Shown: positions 42,984 to 51,525 of the stretch, piece by piece
Layout: every line of letters begins with the position of its first letter
How positions within the stretch are numbered: position 1 is the stretch's first letter
Origin: Ignavibacteria bacterium
GTDB lineage: Bacteria; Bacteroidota; Ignavibacteria; Ignavibacteriales; SURF-24
NCBI GenBank assembly: GCA_025612245.1
Contig: JAAXKQ010000002.1
Coordinates: forward strand, 186,001 to 250,000
Length of the DNA: 64,000 bases
Direction: 5' to 3'
Notes under the pieces: model-generated
What the model was told of the DNA's origin: nothing
Seen by the model: the letters and a program-made list of their open reading frames with translations, nothing else
The model's database searches: none
Program-made: the position numbers and the translations under genes

Positions 42984-44069
42984 ATGAAAAACAAATTCAG
43001 ATTTCTTTGGGGAACGGCAGTACTGATAATAGCATCGTCTCTGGCTTTAACAAGCTGCGGCAGGAAGAACGCCGAGGCAGAAAACAGGTCCGGCGCCGGA
43101 AAAGAAAAGTCAGACTCGGTTTCCGTAATAGCTGCCAAAGTTGAGACAATAAACATGTCGTTAAAAAAGACGTACACGGGCACACTTGAAGGTGACCAGC
43201 AGGCCAACATAGTTTCGCAGCTTGCCGAAAGGATCATCAGCATTCCGGTTAAGGTAGGCGAGAATGTAAGAGCGGGGCAGGTTATTGTTAAGCTCGACAA
43301 AGGCGGCGTTATCTCTCAGTATTTCCAGGCGCAGACGAGCATGCAGAATGCAGAGAAGACGCTTGAAAGAAACAAGGCGCTCTTTGAAAGCGGTGCCATT
43401 GCGCGCCAGGCACTGGATCAGGCGCAGATGGCTTATGACATTGCAAGGGCTAATTTCAATGCCGCCAGGAATGCCGTTGAGATCACTACACCGATAAGCG
43501 GCGTTGTGACGAGCATAAAACTGAACATTGGCGACTTTACATCTCCCGGGACGCCAATTGTAACTGTTGCCACAATTAACAGCCTGAAGCTTATTATGAG
43601 CGTGGGAGAAGCCGATATACCATATGTAGCAACGGGTAAAAATGTTAAGATCTATTCCGAGCTGAATCCGGATATAGTTGCAAACGGGAAGATTACAGAG
43701 ATTTCGAAGAGCGCAGATCTGAGTACGCGTACATTCCAGATCAAGGCCGCGTTCTCAAACGTAAAGGGCTCCTGGTTCAAGCCAGGCATGTTCGCCAAGG
43801 CGGAGCTTGACCTCTCCACACAAAAGGAGGTTAGCGTGATACCAAGAGAAGCCGTGATTTATGCCGAAAAAGGCCCGCAGGTTTTTGTAATATCCCAGGG
43901 TAAAGCCTACAGCAGGGATGTAAAGCTTGGGCTTCAGAACGATAAATACATTGAAGTGGTGGAAGGGTTGAAGCCTGATGAAGTAGTTGCACGCGTGGGC
44001 ATGAACAACCTGAAAGACGGGATGCCTGTAGTTGTATCTACGGATCCGAAACTTCTTTCACAAAGTTAA
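42984..44069 (+). CDS. RND efflux periplasmic adaptor lipoprotein
   Basis: 361 residues with a lipoprotein signal (lipobox LTSC). The lipoyl/hairpin/beta-barrel pattern of membrane fusion proteins is seen: 'VKVGENVRAGQVIVKLD', a coiled-coil hairpin (MQNAEKTLERNKALFESGAI), and the second lipoyl half 'ITTPISGVVTSIKLNIGDF'. It bridges the RND pump and the TolC duct. Ribosome site AAGGAG. Confidence 0.93.
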   Translation: MKNKFRFLWGTAVLIIASSLALTSCGRKNAEAENRSGAGKEKSDSVSVIAAKVETINMSLKKTYTGTLEGDQQANIVSQLAERIISIPVKVGENVRAGQVIVKLDKGGVISQYFQAQTSMQNAEKTLERNKALFESGAIARQALDQAQMAYDIARANFNAARNAVEITTPISGVVTSIKLNIGDFTSPGTPIVTVATINSLKLIMSVGEADIPYVATGKNVKIYSELNPDIVANGKITEISKSADLSTRTFQIKAAFSNVKGSWFKPGMFAKAELDLSTQKEVSVIPREAVIYAEKGPQVFVISQGKAYSRDVKLGLQNDKYIEVVEGLKPDEVVARVGMNNLKDGMPVVVSTDPKLLSQS

Positions 44070-44089
44070 AAAGAAAGGGAAATTAATCT

Positions 44090-47000
44090 ATGAAACTAGC
44101 CGATGTTTCTATAAAACGCCCCGTATTTGCGACGATGATGATTATGGCACTCGTTGTGCTGGGGCTCTTTGCCCTGACGAGGCTTAATATTGACCTTTAT
44201 CCTGACGTAGATATACCTGTAGTTGTTGTTACAACAGCGCTGCCGGGTGCAGGTCCCGAGCAGATAGAATCGGACGTTACAAAGCCGATTGAAGACGCCA
44301 TCAATCCCGTTGCGGGGGTGGATCATATTTCATCGACCTCGCAGGAAGGCGTTTCAATAATTGTTACACAGTTCAAGCTTGAAGTTGACGGTAAGTCGGC
44401 CGCGCAGGAGGTGCGTGAAAAGATTGCCGCCATAAGGAGCACCTTGCCGACGGACATAAAGGAGCCGGTCATACAGAGGTATGACCCTGCAAGCCAGCCT
44501 ATACTTACTCTGACCGTTGCAGGGCAGCGCCCTGAAAAAGAACTTACGACATACACAAAAGACGTGATTAAAAAGCGCCTTGAGAACGTTCCGGGCGTGG
44601 GTTCCGTAGACCTGATTGGAGGCGCAGAGAGGGAAATACACGTTGACGTGGACCTTGAAAGGCTGAAGGCTTATGCGCTTTCAATACAGGATGTCGTCCA
44701 GAGCGTTGGGGCCTCAAACGTGGAGATACCGGGAGGCAACTTAGAACAGGGGACCCGTCAGCTATTGCTGCGCACGATGGGAAAGTTCCGGAACATAGAG
44801 GACTTTGGAAAAATAATCATTGTCTCGAAGCAGGGTAACATCGTAAGGCTTAACGAAGTGGCACAGATAAGTGACGCCACTGTAGAAAGAACGAGTCTAT
44901 CCCGTTATAACGGGAAGCCTGCCGTAGGCTTGAATATCATGAAACAGTCGGGTGCCAATACGGTACAGGTGGCAGACCAGGTGGAAAAAGAGCTCCAGGT
45001 GCTGCAAAAAGAGCTTCCCGGGGACGTCAGGGTGTCGGTTGCGCAAGATTACTCCGTCTTTATACGTGATTCTGTAAGTGACGTCTTGTTCGACATTTTC
45101 TACGGCGGCTTACTTGCGGTTATAGTGGTTTACCTGTTTTTAGCCAACATAAGGAGCACAATCATAAGCGCCATAGCACTCCCTACATCCATTATAACGA
45201 CGTTCATGGTGATGTACATACTGAATTTTACGCTTAACATGATGACCCTTCTGGCGCTTTCACTTGCAGTTGGGCTTCTGATTGACGACGCAATTGTGGT
45301 CATTGAAAACATATACAGGCACCTCGACCATGGGGAAACACCAATGGAGGCTGCAAAGTCGGCTACAAGTGAAATCGGCCTTGCGGTTCTGGCAACTACA
45401 TTTACAATAGTTGCGGTGTTTGTGCCTGTGGCATTCATGCCGGGCATTGTGGGAAGGTTTTTCTACCAGTTCGGTATAACGGTTTCAGTTGCAGTGCTTG
45501 TATCGCTTTTTGTGGCATTTACGCTGACGCCGATGCTTTCCTCACGCTGGCTGAAAAAAGAAGACGAACATTTGTCGAAGTCGGGCAACCTGCTTCATAA
45601 AGTGCTCTATTATTTTAACCATTCGTTTGAATGGCTCAACGGCAAATACCGCTCAACTCTGGCCTGGGCTCTTAAGCACCGGCTTACCATAGTGCTGGGT
45701 TCGATTGCGGTATTTATTTTTAGCGTATTTATGATGAGGTTTCTTGGAACGGCATTCTTCCCTGATACCGACAGGGGGGAGTTTACAATACAGGTCAATG
45801 CGGCAGCCGGAACCTCAATTGACCAGACCGACAGGCTTTGTCGCATCATTGAAGACAGGCTCCATAATGTAAAGGAGGTGACAAATCTCCTTACAACCGT
45901 TGGCGGAACGAACGTTCCCGTAAACAGGGCGACCATACTGGTAAAGCTTACAAAGAAAGATGAGCGCCAGAGGAGCCAGAGCGAAGTAATCAGTTCCCTT
46001 AGAAGCGAGCTGATAAACTTCCCGGGTGCAAACCTTAACTTCAGTGTTGAGGGGGGCCCTGGAGGGCAGGAAAAGCCTGTAACGCTGAGCATCAGGGGAG
46101 CGGAAATAGACAAAATAAACGAGATTGCCGAGAAGGTGAGGTCAGCCGTGCATTCAACGCCGGGTGCGGTGGACATTGAATCCTCACTTGAAGCCTCCAA
46201 GCCCGAGGTGCGCGTAAGGATTGACCGCGACAAGGCATCGGACCTGGGAGTTAACGTGTATTCGGTAGCCTCTTCTGTGCGTTCAATGGTAGACGGGTTT
46301 GTAGCAACCAAGTACCAGGAGGGTAACGAGCAGTACGACGTGAGGGTGCGCCTGAAGGAAAACAACCGCAAGTCGATAAGCGACATAGAGAATCTCTCAA
46401 TTATGAGCAGCAAGTCGGGCCCAAATGATGGAAAAATCAATGTGCGCCTGGGTGACGTGGCAGACGTATTTGAGGGAGTAGGGCCTTCAAAGATAAACCG
46501 CTACGACCGCCAGAGGGAGATACGAGTTGACGCGAACGTTTCCGGCAGGCTGATGGGAGAGGTTTTAGGCGATGCAATGAAGAAGGTAAGCAAGCTTCCG
46601 CTTCCATCAGGCTATTCGGTTTCCGTAGTAGGCCAGGGGCAGCAGCAGGCAGAGTCGTTTTTGAACATCCTTATTTCGCTTGCACTGGCAATAATTTTCG
46701 TTTACATAGTGCTTGCAATGCAGTTTGAAAGCTTTGTCTATCCTTTCTCTATCATGCTTTCGCTGCCTATGGCCATCATTGGTGCAATCATGGCGCTAAT
46801 TGCGTTTAACAGTGCGCTTTCTGTGATGTCGATGATAGGTATAATCATGCTGATGGGGCTTGTGACCAAAAACGCAATTCTTCTCATCGATTTTACAAAC
46901 ACGCTTCGTGAGCGCGGATTGTCGAGGACGGAAGCGCTCCTGCAGGCGGGACCTACGAGGCTGCGCCCGATTTTAATGACCACGCTGGCCATGATATTCG

Positions 47001-47242
47001 GTATGATTCCCGTAGCCCTCGGCCTGGGTGAAGGCTCCGAATTCAGGTCGCCCATGGGGCAGGCAGTAATTGGAGGACTAATTACCTCCACAATGCTGAC
47101 GCTGTTGGTTGTGCCAGTAGTATATACGATTATAGACGATTTTTCGATGAAAAAAGCTTTCGGCTGGGCCACAAGGCTTTTACCCTTTGGGCGCAAAGCC
47201 AAATACGGATCGGAACCCAGCACTGCTTCTTTTGAAAAATAG
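44090..47242 (+). CDS. RND-family multidrug efflux transporter (HAE1/AcrB-like)
   Basis: 1,050 residues with the AcrB plan: TM1 (MIMALVVLGLFALT), a large periplasmic loop, TMs 2-6 with the proton-relay Asp pair in GLLIDDAIVVIEN, a second periplasmic loop and TMs 8-12 ending near residue 1,030. It is driven by protons and exports hydrophobic or amphiphilic compounds. It follows the adaptor by 20 bp and ends in a strong terminator. Substrates cannot be deduced. Confidence 0.95.
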   Translation: MKLADVSIKRPVFATMMIMALVVLGLFALTRLNIDLYPDVDIPVVVVTTALPGAGPEQIESDVTKPIEDAINPVAGVDHISSTSQEGVSIIVTQFKLEVDGKSAAQEVREKIAAIRSTLPTDIKEPVIQRYDPASQPILTLTVAGQRPEKELTTYTKDVIKKRLENVPGVGSVDLIGGAEREIHVDVDLERLKAYALSIQDVVQSVGASNVEIPGGNLEQGTRQLLLRTMGKFRNIEDFGKIIIVSKQGNIVRLNEVAQISDATVERTSLSRYNGKPAVGLNIMKQSGANTVQVADQVEKELQVLQKELPGDVRVSVAQDYSVFIRDSVSDVLFDIFYGGLLAVIVVYLFLANIRSTIISAIALPTSIITTFMVMYILNFTLNMMTLLALSLAVGLLIDDAIVVIENIYRHLDHGETPMEAAKSATSEIGLAVLATTFTIVAVFVPVAFMPGIVGRFFYQFGITVSVAVLVSLFVAFTLTPMLSSRWLKKEDEHLSKSGNLLHKVLYYFNHSFEWLNGKYRSTLAWALKHRLTIVLGSIAVFIFSVFMMRFLGTAFFPDTDRGEFTIQVNAAAGTSIDQTDRLCRIIEDRLHNVKEVTNLLTTVGGTNVPVNRATILVKLTKKDERQRSQSEVISSLRSELINFPGANLNFSVEGGPGGQEKPVTLSIRGAEIDKINEIAEKVRSAVHSTPGAVDIESSLEASKPEVRVRIDRDKASDLGVNVYSVASSVRSMVDGFVATKYQEGNEQYDVRVRLKENNRKSISDIENLSIMSSKSGPNDGKINVRLGDVADVFEGVGPSKINRYDRQREIRVDANVSGRLMGEVLGDAMKKVSKLPLPSGYSVSVVGQGQQQAESFLNILISLALAIIFVYIVLAMQFESFVYPFSIMLSLPMAIIGAIMALIAFNSALSVMSMIGIIMLMGLVTKNAILLIDFTNTLRERGLSRTEALLQAGPTRLRPILMTTLAMIFGMIPVALGLGEGSEFRSPMGQAVIGGLITSTMLTLLVVPVVYTIIDDFSMKKAFGWATRLLPFGRKAKYGSEPSTASFEK

Positions 47243-47260
47243 TGTTATCTTACCTGTAAA

Positions 47261-47295
47261 TCCGCCATGGAACAAGATCCATGGCGGAGTCTTTT
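47261..47295 (+). terminator. Terminator of the efflux operon
   Basis: Perfect 10-bp stem TCCGCCATGG / CCATGGCGGA with an 8-nt loop, then GTCTTTT. Confidence 0.85.
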
Positions 47296-47303
47296 CAGCT
47301 CCC

Positions 47304-47331
47304 ATTTATAATTTTTAATTTATAATTTTTA
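47304..47331 (+). repeat. AT-rich tandem duplication
   Basis: Two exact copies of the 14-mer ATTTATAATTTTTA. It lies between the efflux terminator and the PII-like gene and probably contributes to its promoter. Confidence 0.7.
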
Positions 47332-47361
47332 ATTGAAAATTAACCCACCGGAGGTGTCAGT

Positions 47362-47661
47362 ATGAAAATGGCATTTATAATTTACCGAGATATAATTGAA
47401 GAGAGGGTTTCCGGCATACTTGAGAAGGCCGGCGTTGACTTTTATACGGAGTGGGAAAATGTAAAAGGCAAGGGGCACAAGACTATCCCTCACCTTGGGA
47501 CGCGTGCCTATCCGGGGTATAATAACGTCCGCATGATTGCCTTTGAAGACGAATGCAAGTTAGATGAAGTAACGGAGCTCCTGAAGGAGATGAATGCCGG
47601 CATCACAATGAAAGACGACGTGGCGCGTATGTTCCTGCTCCCGCTGGAGAAGATATTATAA
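47362..47661 (+). CDS. PG0541-type PII-like transporter-associated protein
   Basis: 99 residues resembling the PG0541 / PII-like family found next to RND efflux genes in Bacteroidota. Ferredoxin-like beta-alpha-beta pattern: MKMAFIIYRD, 'ERVSGILEKAGVDFYTEW', 'NVRMIAFEDECKLDEVTELL'. GGAGGTG precedes the ATG. It is separated from the RND gene by a terminator, so it has its own transcription start, but the association suggests it modulates the pump, in the way PII proteins bind AmtB. Ligand unknown. Confidence 0.82.
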   Translation: MKMAFIIYRDIIEERVSGILEKAGVDFYTEWENVKGKGHKTIPHLGTRAYPGYNNVRMIAFEDECKLDEVTELLKEMNAGITMKDDVARMFLLPLEKIL

Positions 47662-47891
47662 AGAAGGTTTTTCTTTGCGAGGATTTCTTCCTGTTTACTC
47701 CTCATTATTTGATGGCAAAGTTGCTTGCTAAAATTATTTGAATTAACTTGCGTTATACCAGTTGAGATACCTTAAAAAAAGTCATTTTTTACCGGCGGCC
47801 GGGAGCCGGGTAGCAGTACCCTTTCCCCGGCACAGAGAGAAAGAGTTCCCGGTGTCCTTTAACGTAAATAAACAATTAAAGGAGAGGAAAA

Positions 47892-48272
47892 ATGGAAACT
47901 GTAGAAAATGCGGAAAACGTGGGAAATGCAGCGCTGGACAAGGAAACTAAGCTCTGGGGCATGCTTTGCCACCTCTCAGCCCTTTTGATGTTTGTCATTC
48001 CTTTCGGAAACATTATCGGTCCTCTGGTCATCTGGCTGCTCAAGAAGGACATATCGCCTTTTGTAGAGGATCAGGGGAAGGAATCGCTGAACTTCCAGAT
48101 TTCCATGACAATTTACATCTTTGTTGCGCTGATACTAATGCTGATTGTTCTGGGCATAATATTGCTGGTTATACTGGGCATTGCCGAGCTGATACTGGTA
48201 ATTATAGCCTCAATTCAGGCCAACGACGGCAAAGCCTACAGGTATCCTTTTGCTATGAGATTCATAAAATAA
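47892..48272 (+). CDS. DUF4870 small membrane protein
   Basis: 126 residues. A short acidic N terminus precedes 'KLWGMLCHLSALLMFVIPFG', 'IIGPLVIWLLKKDISPFVEDQGKESLNFQ' and a long hydrophobic hairpin (about 75-110), ending in YPFAMRFIK. This matches the DUF4870 (Tic20-like) family of integral membrane proteins. AAGGAGAGG precedes the ATG. Role unknown. Confidence 0.88.
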   Translation: METVENAENVGNAALDKETKLWGMLCHLSALLMFVIPFGNIIGPLVIWLLKKDISPFVEDQGKESLNFQISMTIYIFVALILMLIVLGIILLVILGIAELILVIIASIQANDGKAYRYPFAMRFIK

Positions 48273-48274
48273 TT

Positions 48275-48301
48275 AAGGGGGAAGTGTCCCCCCTTTTTTT
48301 T
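48275..48301 (+). terminator. Terminator after the DUF4870 gene
   Basis: AAGGGGG / CCCCCCTT stem with a 6-nt loop and a run of at least seven T. Confidence 0.88.
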
Positions 48302-48565
48302 ACTTTTCCCGGCCCCCTCATCAGGCGGGCGAAGGCTTATCCGCCCATACACGCCCTCTGCGGTTTTTAAGGCCTCTTTTGAAGTCTCATAGTACAAAAT
48401 GGCCCGGAATGTGTATTGAAGGTATACCAACCATTTCTTATGGAAAGGAGTAAAATCGTCCTTTTCTTCGGGGGAAGAAGCATTCTTTAGTTTAATCCCG
48501 GGAAAAGATTACTATATAATTGCATATTGCATGATTTTGCTGCATGCACAAACAGGAGTTATTGA

Positions 48566-50065
48566 ATGGACAGCACTCAGAAATCTGAAGTTATAGAGAA
48601 TAAAACTGTAGAATCAAACGGCTCAGATTCAATTGAAGAGCTCATCAGGCTTGAGGAAAACTTTAACCTTCACGACCGCATCTTTGGAATTGACCGCAGG
48701 GTCCCTCTTCTGGACGGCCGCTGTATTCCGTATGTAAATCTGGACAATGCCGCCAGCACTCCCCCCTTTGTTGAAGTAATGAAGGCGCTTGAGGCATTTA
48801 TGCCGTATTATTCCAGCGTACACCGCGGCACCGGCTTTAAGTCGCGCCTCAGTACGGCAGCATACGACAAGGCTCATGAAACAATCGGGCGTTTTGTGGG
48901 GGCGGATCTTAACACAAACACCGTAATTTTCGGCAAGAACACTTCCGAGGCCCTGAACAAGCTTTCTTACCGTCTGGAAATACCGGAGGACAAGGTTGTA
49001 ATTACTTCGCGCCTTGAGCACCATTCGAACGACCTCCCCTGGCGTGACCGCGCAAACGTGGTGCATGTAAAAGCCACATACGAAGGCAGGTTTGACGAAG
49101 AGGATTTTGACCGCCTGCTGGAAGAATACAAGGGCAGGATTGCACTTGTTGCCGTAACCGGGGCATCGAACGTGACGGGATTTATACAGCCTATTCACCG
49201 CCTGGCGCGTAAGGCTCACGAAGCAGGCGCCAGAATTCTGGTTGACGGAGCGCAGCTTGCACCTCACCGTAAAATAGACATGAAGCCGGACAACGATCCG
49301 GAGCACCTGGATTTTGTGGTGCTTGCAGGCCATAAGATGTATGCCCCGTTTGGTACCGGCGCTCTTGTAGGTCCAAAGGAAGTATTCTTAAAAGGAAAAC
49401 CTGAATATTCAGGCGGCGGAACGGTTAACGTCGTTACGCAGGATGAGGTTTACTGGGGAGGCACTCCCGACAGGGATGAAGCCGGAAGCCCGAATGTTCC
49501 GGGTGCGGTTGCAATGGCAACGGCAGCAAAGGTCCTCATGAATATCGGTATGGACAGGGTTGCAGAGCACGAAAGGGTGCTTACGGCATACTGCCTGGAA
49601 CGCCTGAGGTCAATTCCGGGCGTGACGATCTATGGTGAGACCGATCCGGCAAAGGCGGAAGAAAAAGTAGGCGTCATTCCCTTTAACCTTGAAGGTGTTC
49701 CACACTTTTTGCTCTCTTCAATTCTGGGCTATGAAGGCGGCATCGGCGTCAGGAGCGGATGCTTCTGTGCCCACCCGTATGTAGTGCATCTTCTGCACCT
49801 CAGCGATGAGGAAGCACAGAGCTGGCGCACTCAGATGCTGCAGGGCGACAAGTCGGATATGCCTGGAATGGTAAGAATCAGCTTCGGGTGCTACAATACG
49901 ATGGAAGACATCGATAAACTGCTGGAAATGGTCGAGAAGGTTTCGCGCGGCGAGTACAGCGGCAAGTATCAGGTTATAAAGAAAAGCGGCGAATATATGC
50001 CTGAAAACTACTGTGACGTATTCGACAGCTATTTTTCGCTCGACAAGGTGGATGAGGGGAAATAA
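48566..50065 (+). CDS. Cysteine-desulfurase-like class V PLP enzyme
   Basis: 499 residues. After an acidic N-terminal extension of about 45 residues comes a class V fold: 'YVNLDNAASTPP', 'SVHRGTGFKSRLS', 'ITSRLEHHSNDLPW', 'ILVDGAQLAPHRKID', Schiff-base Lys257 in LAGHKMYAPFG, and a cysteine-bearing loop GVRSGCFCAHP with Cys399 and Cys401. The RSGCFCA loop matches SufS-type group II desulfurases, where the first Cys carries the persulfide. No suf or isc partners are next to it, and it is longer than SufS (about 410), so it may serve another sulfur-transfer process. AGGAG precedes the ATG. Confidence 0.87.
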   Translation: MDSTQKSEVIENKTVESNGSDSIEELIRLEENFNLHDRIFGIDRRVPLLDGRCIPYVNLDNAASTPPFVEVMKALEAFMPYYSSVHRGTGFKSRLSTAAYDKAHETIGRFVGADLNTNTVIFGKNTSEALNKLSYRLEIPEDKVVITSRLEHHSNDLPWRDRANVVHVKATYEGRFDEEDFDRLLEEYKGRIALVAVTGASNVTGFIQPIHRLARKAHEAGARILVDGAQLAPHRKIDMKPDNDPEHLDFVVLAGHKMYAPFGTGALVGPKEVFLKGKPEYSGGGTVNVVTQDEVYWGGTPDRDEAGSPNVPGAVAMATAAKVLMNIGMDRVAEHERVLTAYCLERLRSIPGVTIYGETDPAKAEEKVGVIPFNLEGVPHFLLSSILGYEGGIGVRSGCFCAHPYVVHLLHLSDEEAQSWRTQMLQGDKSDMPGMVRISFGCYNTMEDIDKLLEMVEKVSRGEYSGKYQVIKKSGEYMPENYCDVFDSYFSLDKVDEGK

Positions 50066-50131
50066 AATAGCTTTTCATCTGGCCTAAATTTTCATAAAAT
50101 AATTTAAAAAGCGAATTAAATGGAGATTAAG

Positions 50132-50434
50132 ATGTCCAAGATGAAAGTAACTGTTCCGCATAATTTAGGTGAAGGCGAAGCCGTACGCAGGGTCAGCAGT
50201 CTAATTCAGGACTTAAAGAATCAGTTCGGCAGCCAGGTGACTGACGTCAGGGAAAGCTGGAATGGAAACCGCGGGGTCTTCTCATTCCGTGCCATGGGTA
50301 TGGCCGTTGACGGCGAGTTGTCGGTTCTTCCTTCCAAAGTTGAAGTGGAAGGAAACCTTCCCCTTGCGGCCCTGCCCTTCAAAGGCACAATTGAAAGCAC
50401 CATTAGAAACAAGCTTGAGAACCTCTTAAGCTGA
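50132..50434 (+). CDS. Polyhydroxyalkanoic-acid-system family protein
   Basis: 100 residues from ATG 50132, chosen because GGAG lies six bases upstream; an ATG four codons earlier has none. The sequence 'MKVTVPHNLGEGEAVRRVSSL' and the remainder (basic N half, beta strands, then 'LPFKGTIESTIRNKLENLLS') match the small family annotated as PHA granule-region or PHA-system proteins. No PHA synthase is seen here, so the PHA link is only by family name. Confidence 0.8.
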   Translation: MSKMKVTVPHNLGEGEAVRRVSSLIQDLKNQFGSQVTDVRESWNGNRGVFSFRAMGMAVDGELSVLPSKVEVEGNLPLAALPFKGTIESTIRNKLENLLS

Positions 50435-50455
50435 GAGCAAGCAGAAAATGAAATT

Positions 50456-50487
50456 AAGCCGCTCCTTTTTTTAGGAGCGGCTTTTTT
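50456..50487 (+). terminator. Strong terminator
   Basis: Perfect 11-bp stem AAGCCGCTCCT / AGGAGCGGCTT followed by TTTT. Confidence 0.9.
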
Positions 50488-50610
50488 GTATCCGCAAGTA
50501 AAATCCCTGAAAAGACACGCAGCCAATCCGGCATATAAAAGAAGAGAATTCTCCGGAAAATGTATTATATTTAATTTACTTGGTGCAATTTACCTTGTGT
50601 AAATCCTGAG

Positions 50611-51411
50611 ATGAAGACAAAAAACGACATTACCGTTAAAAACTGGCTCGAACTTCAGAAGCTCCTATTCGAGAACTCCTGGGATGAAAACATACTCAGG
50701 CACCGATCCCCTTATGCTTTCAGGGGGCTCTCGGACAAGGACTATGAGCTCAGGACCAGTCTCATGAGGCTTGGCGGCAAGTATGAGGACATGGAGCGCC
50801 ACCTGCTTAGGAATTTCAGGAAGTATTCGCCTAAAGGGACTCTTGACGGCGACCTGATCTGGGACTGGCTTGCCGTTGCACAGCACCACGGGCTTCCCAC
50901 GAGGCTTCTGGACTGGACTTATTCGCCATATATAGCGCTACACTTTGTAACCGATGACCTCGGGAAGTATGAAAAGGATGGCGTTATATGGTGCATGGAT
51001 TACATGAAATCCAACGAGCTTCTTCCGGGGCCACTGAGAAACATATTAAAGCAGGAAAGCTCACTCGTCTTTACCGGTGAAATGCTGGAAGGGGTTTGCA
51101 AGAGCATCTCCGACCTGGAGAAGCTGAAGAGCTCTGCCGACGAGTTTGTGGTTTTTCTTGAGCCCCCGTCATTCGATGAAAGGATTATTAACCAGTATGC
51201 GCTCTTCAGCTTTATGTCGAGCGCAAGGTCCGTCTTGAATGAATGGCTTGAGGATCATCCCGGCCTGTTCTTCCGAATCATTATTCCGGCCAAGCTCAAG
51301 TGGGAGATCAGGGATAAGCTGGATGAAGTTAACATTACCGAAAGGGTGCTCTTCCCGGGCCTTGACGGCCTGAGTGCCTGGCTCAGGCGCTACTACAGGC
51401 CCCCCAGATAA
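50611..51411 (+). CDS. FRG-domain protein
   Basis: 266 residues. The N-terminal half shows the FRG motif set: 'YAFRGLSDKDYELRTSL', 'LLRNFRKYSP', and 'WLAVAQHHGLPTRLLDWTYSPYIALHF'. The C-terminal half is helical with 'EFVVFLEPPSFDERIINQ'. The FRG domain is named after the FxRG motif and occurs in uncharacterised proteins, some of them in phage-defence or mobile contexts. No partner gene is adjacent and there is no signal peptide. It is a cytosolic protein of unknown activity, transcribed alone. Confidence 0.87.
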   Translation: MKTKNDITVKNWLELQKLLFENSWDENILRHRSPYAFRGLSDKDYELRTSLMRLGGKYEDMERHLLRNFRKYSPKGTLDGDLIWDWLAVAQHHGLPTRLLDWTYSPYIALHFVTDDLGKYEKDGVIWCMDYMKSNELLPGPLRNILKQESSLVFTGEMLEGVCKSISDLEKLKSSADEFVVFLEPPSFDERIINQYALFSFMSSARSVLNEWLEDHPGLFFRIIIPAKLKWEIRDKLDEVNITERVLFPGLDGLSAWLRRYYRPPR

Positions 51412-51525
51412 GAGGCCCGAAAATTAAGGGCTTTTAAGGCGCGAAACGGTTTTGGCTTTAAAAATTGAATTATTTCTCTTATTATATTATTCCCAGAGTA
51501 TTCATAAATAAGCCGGGGCAATTCC

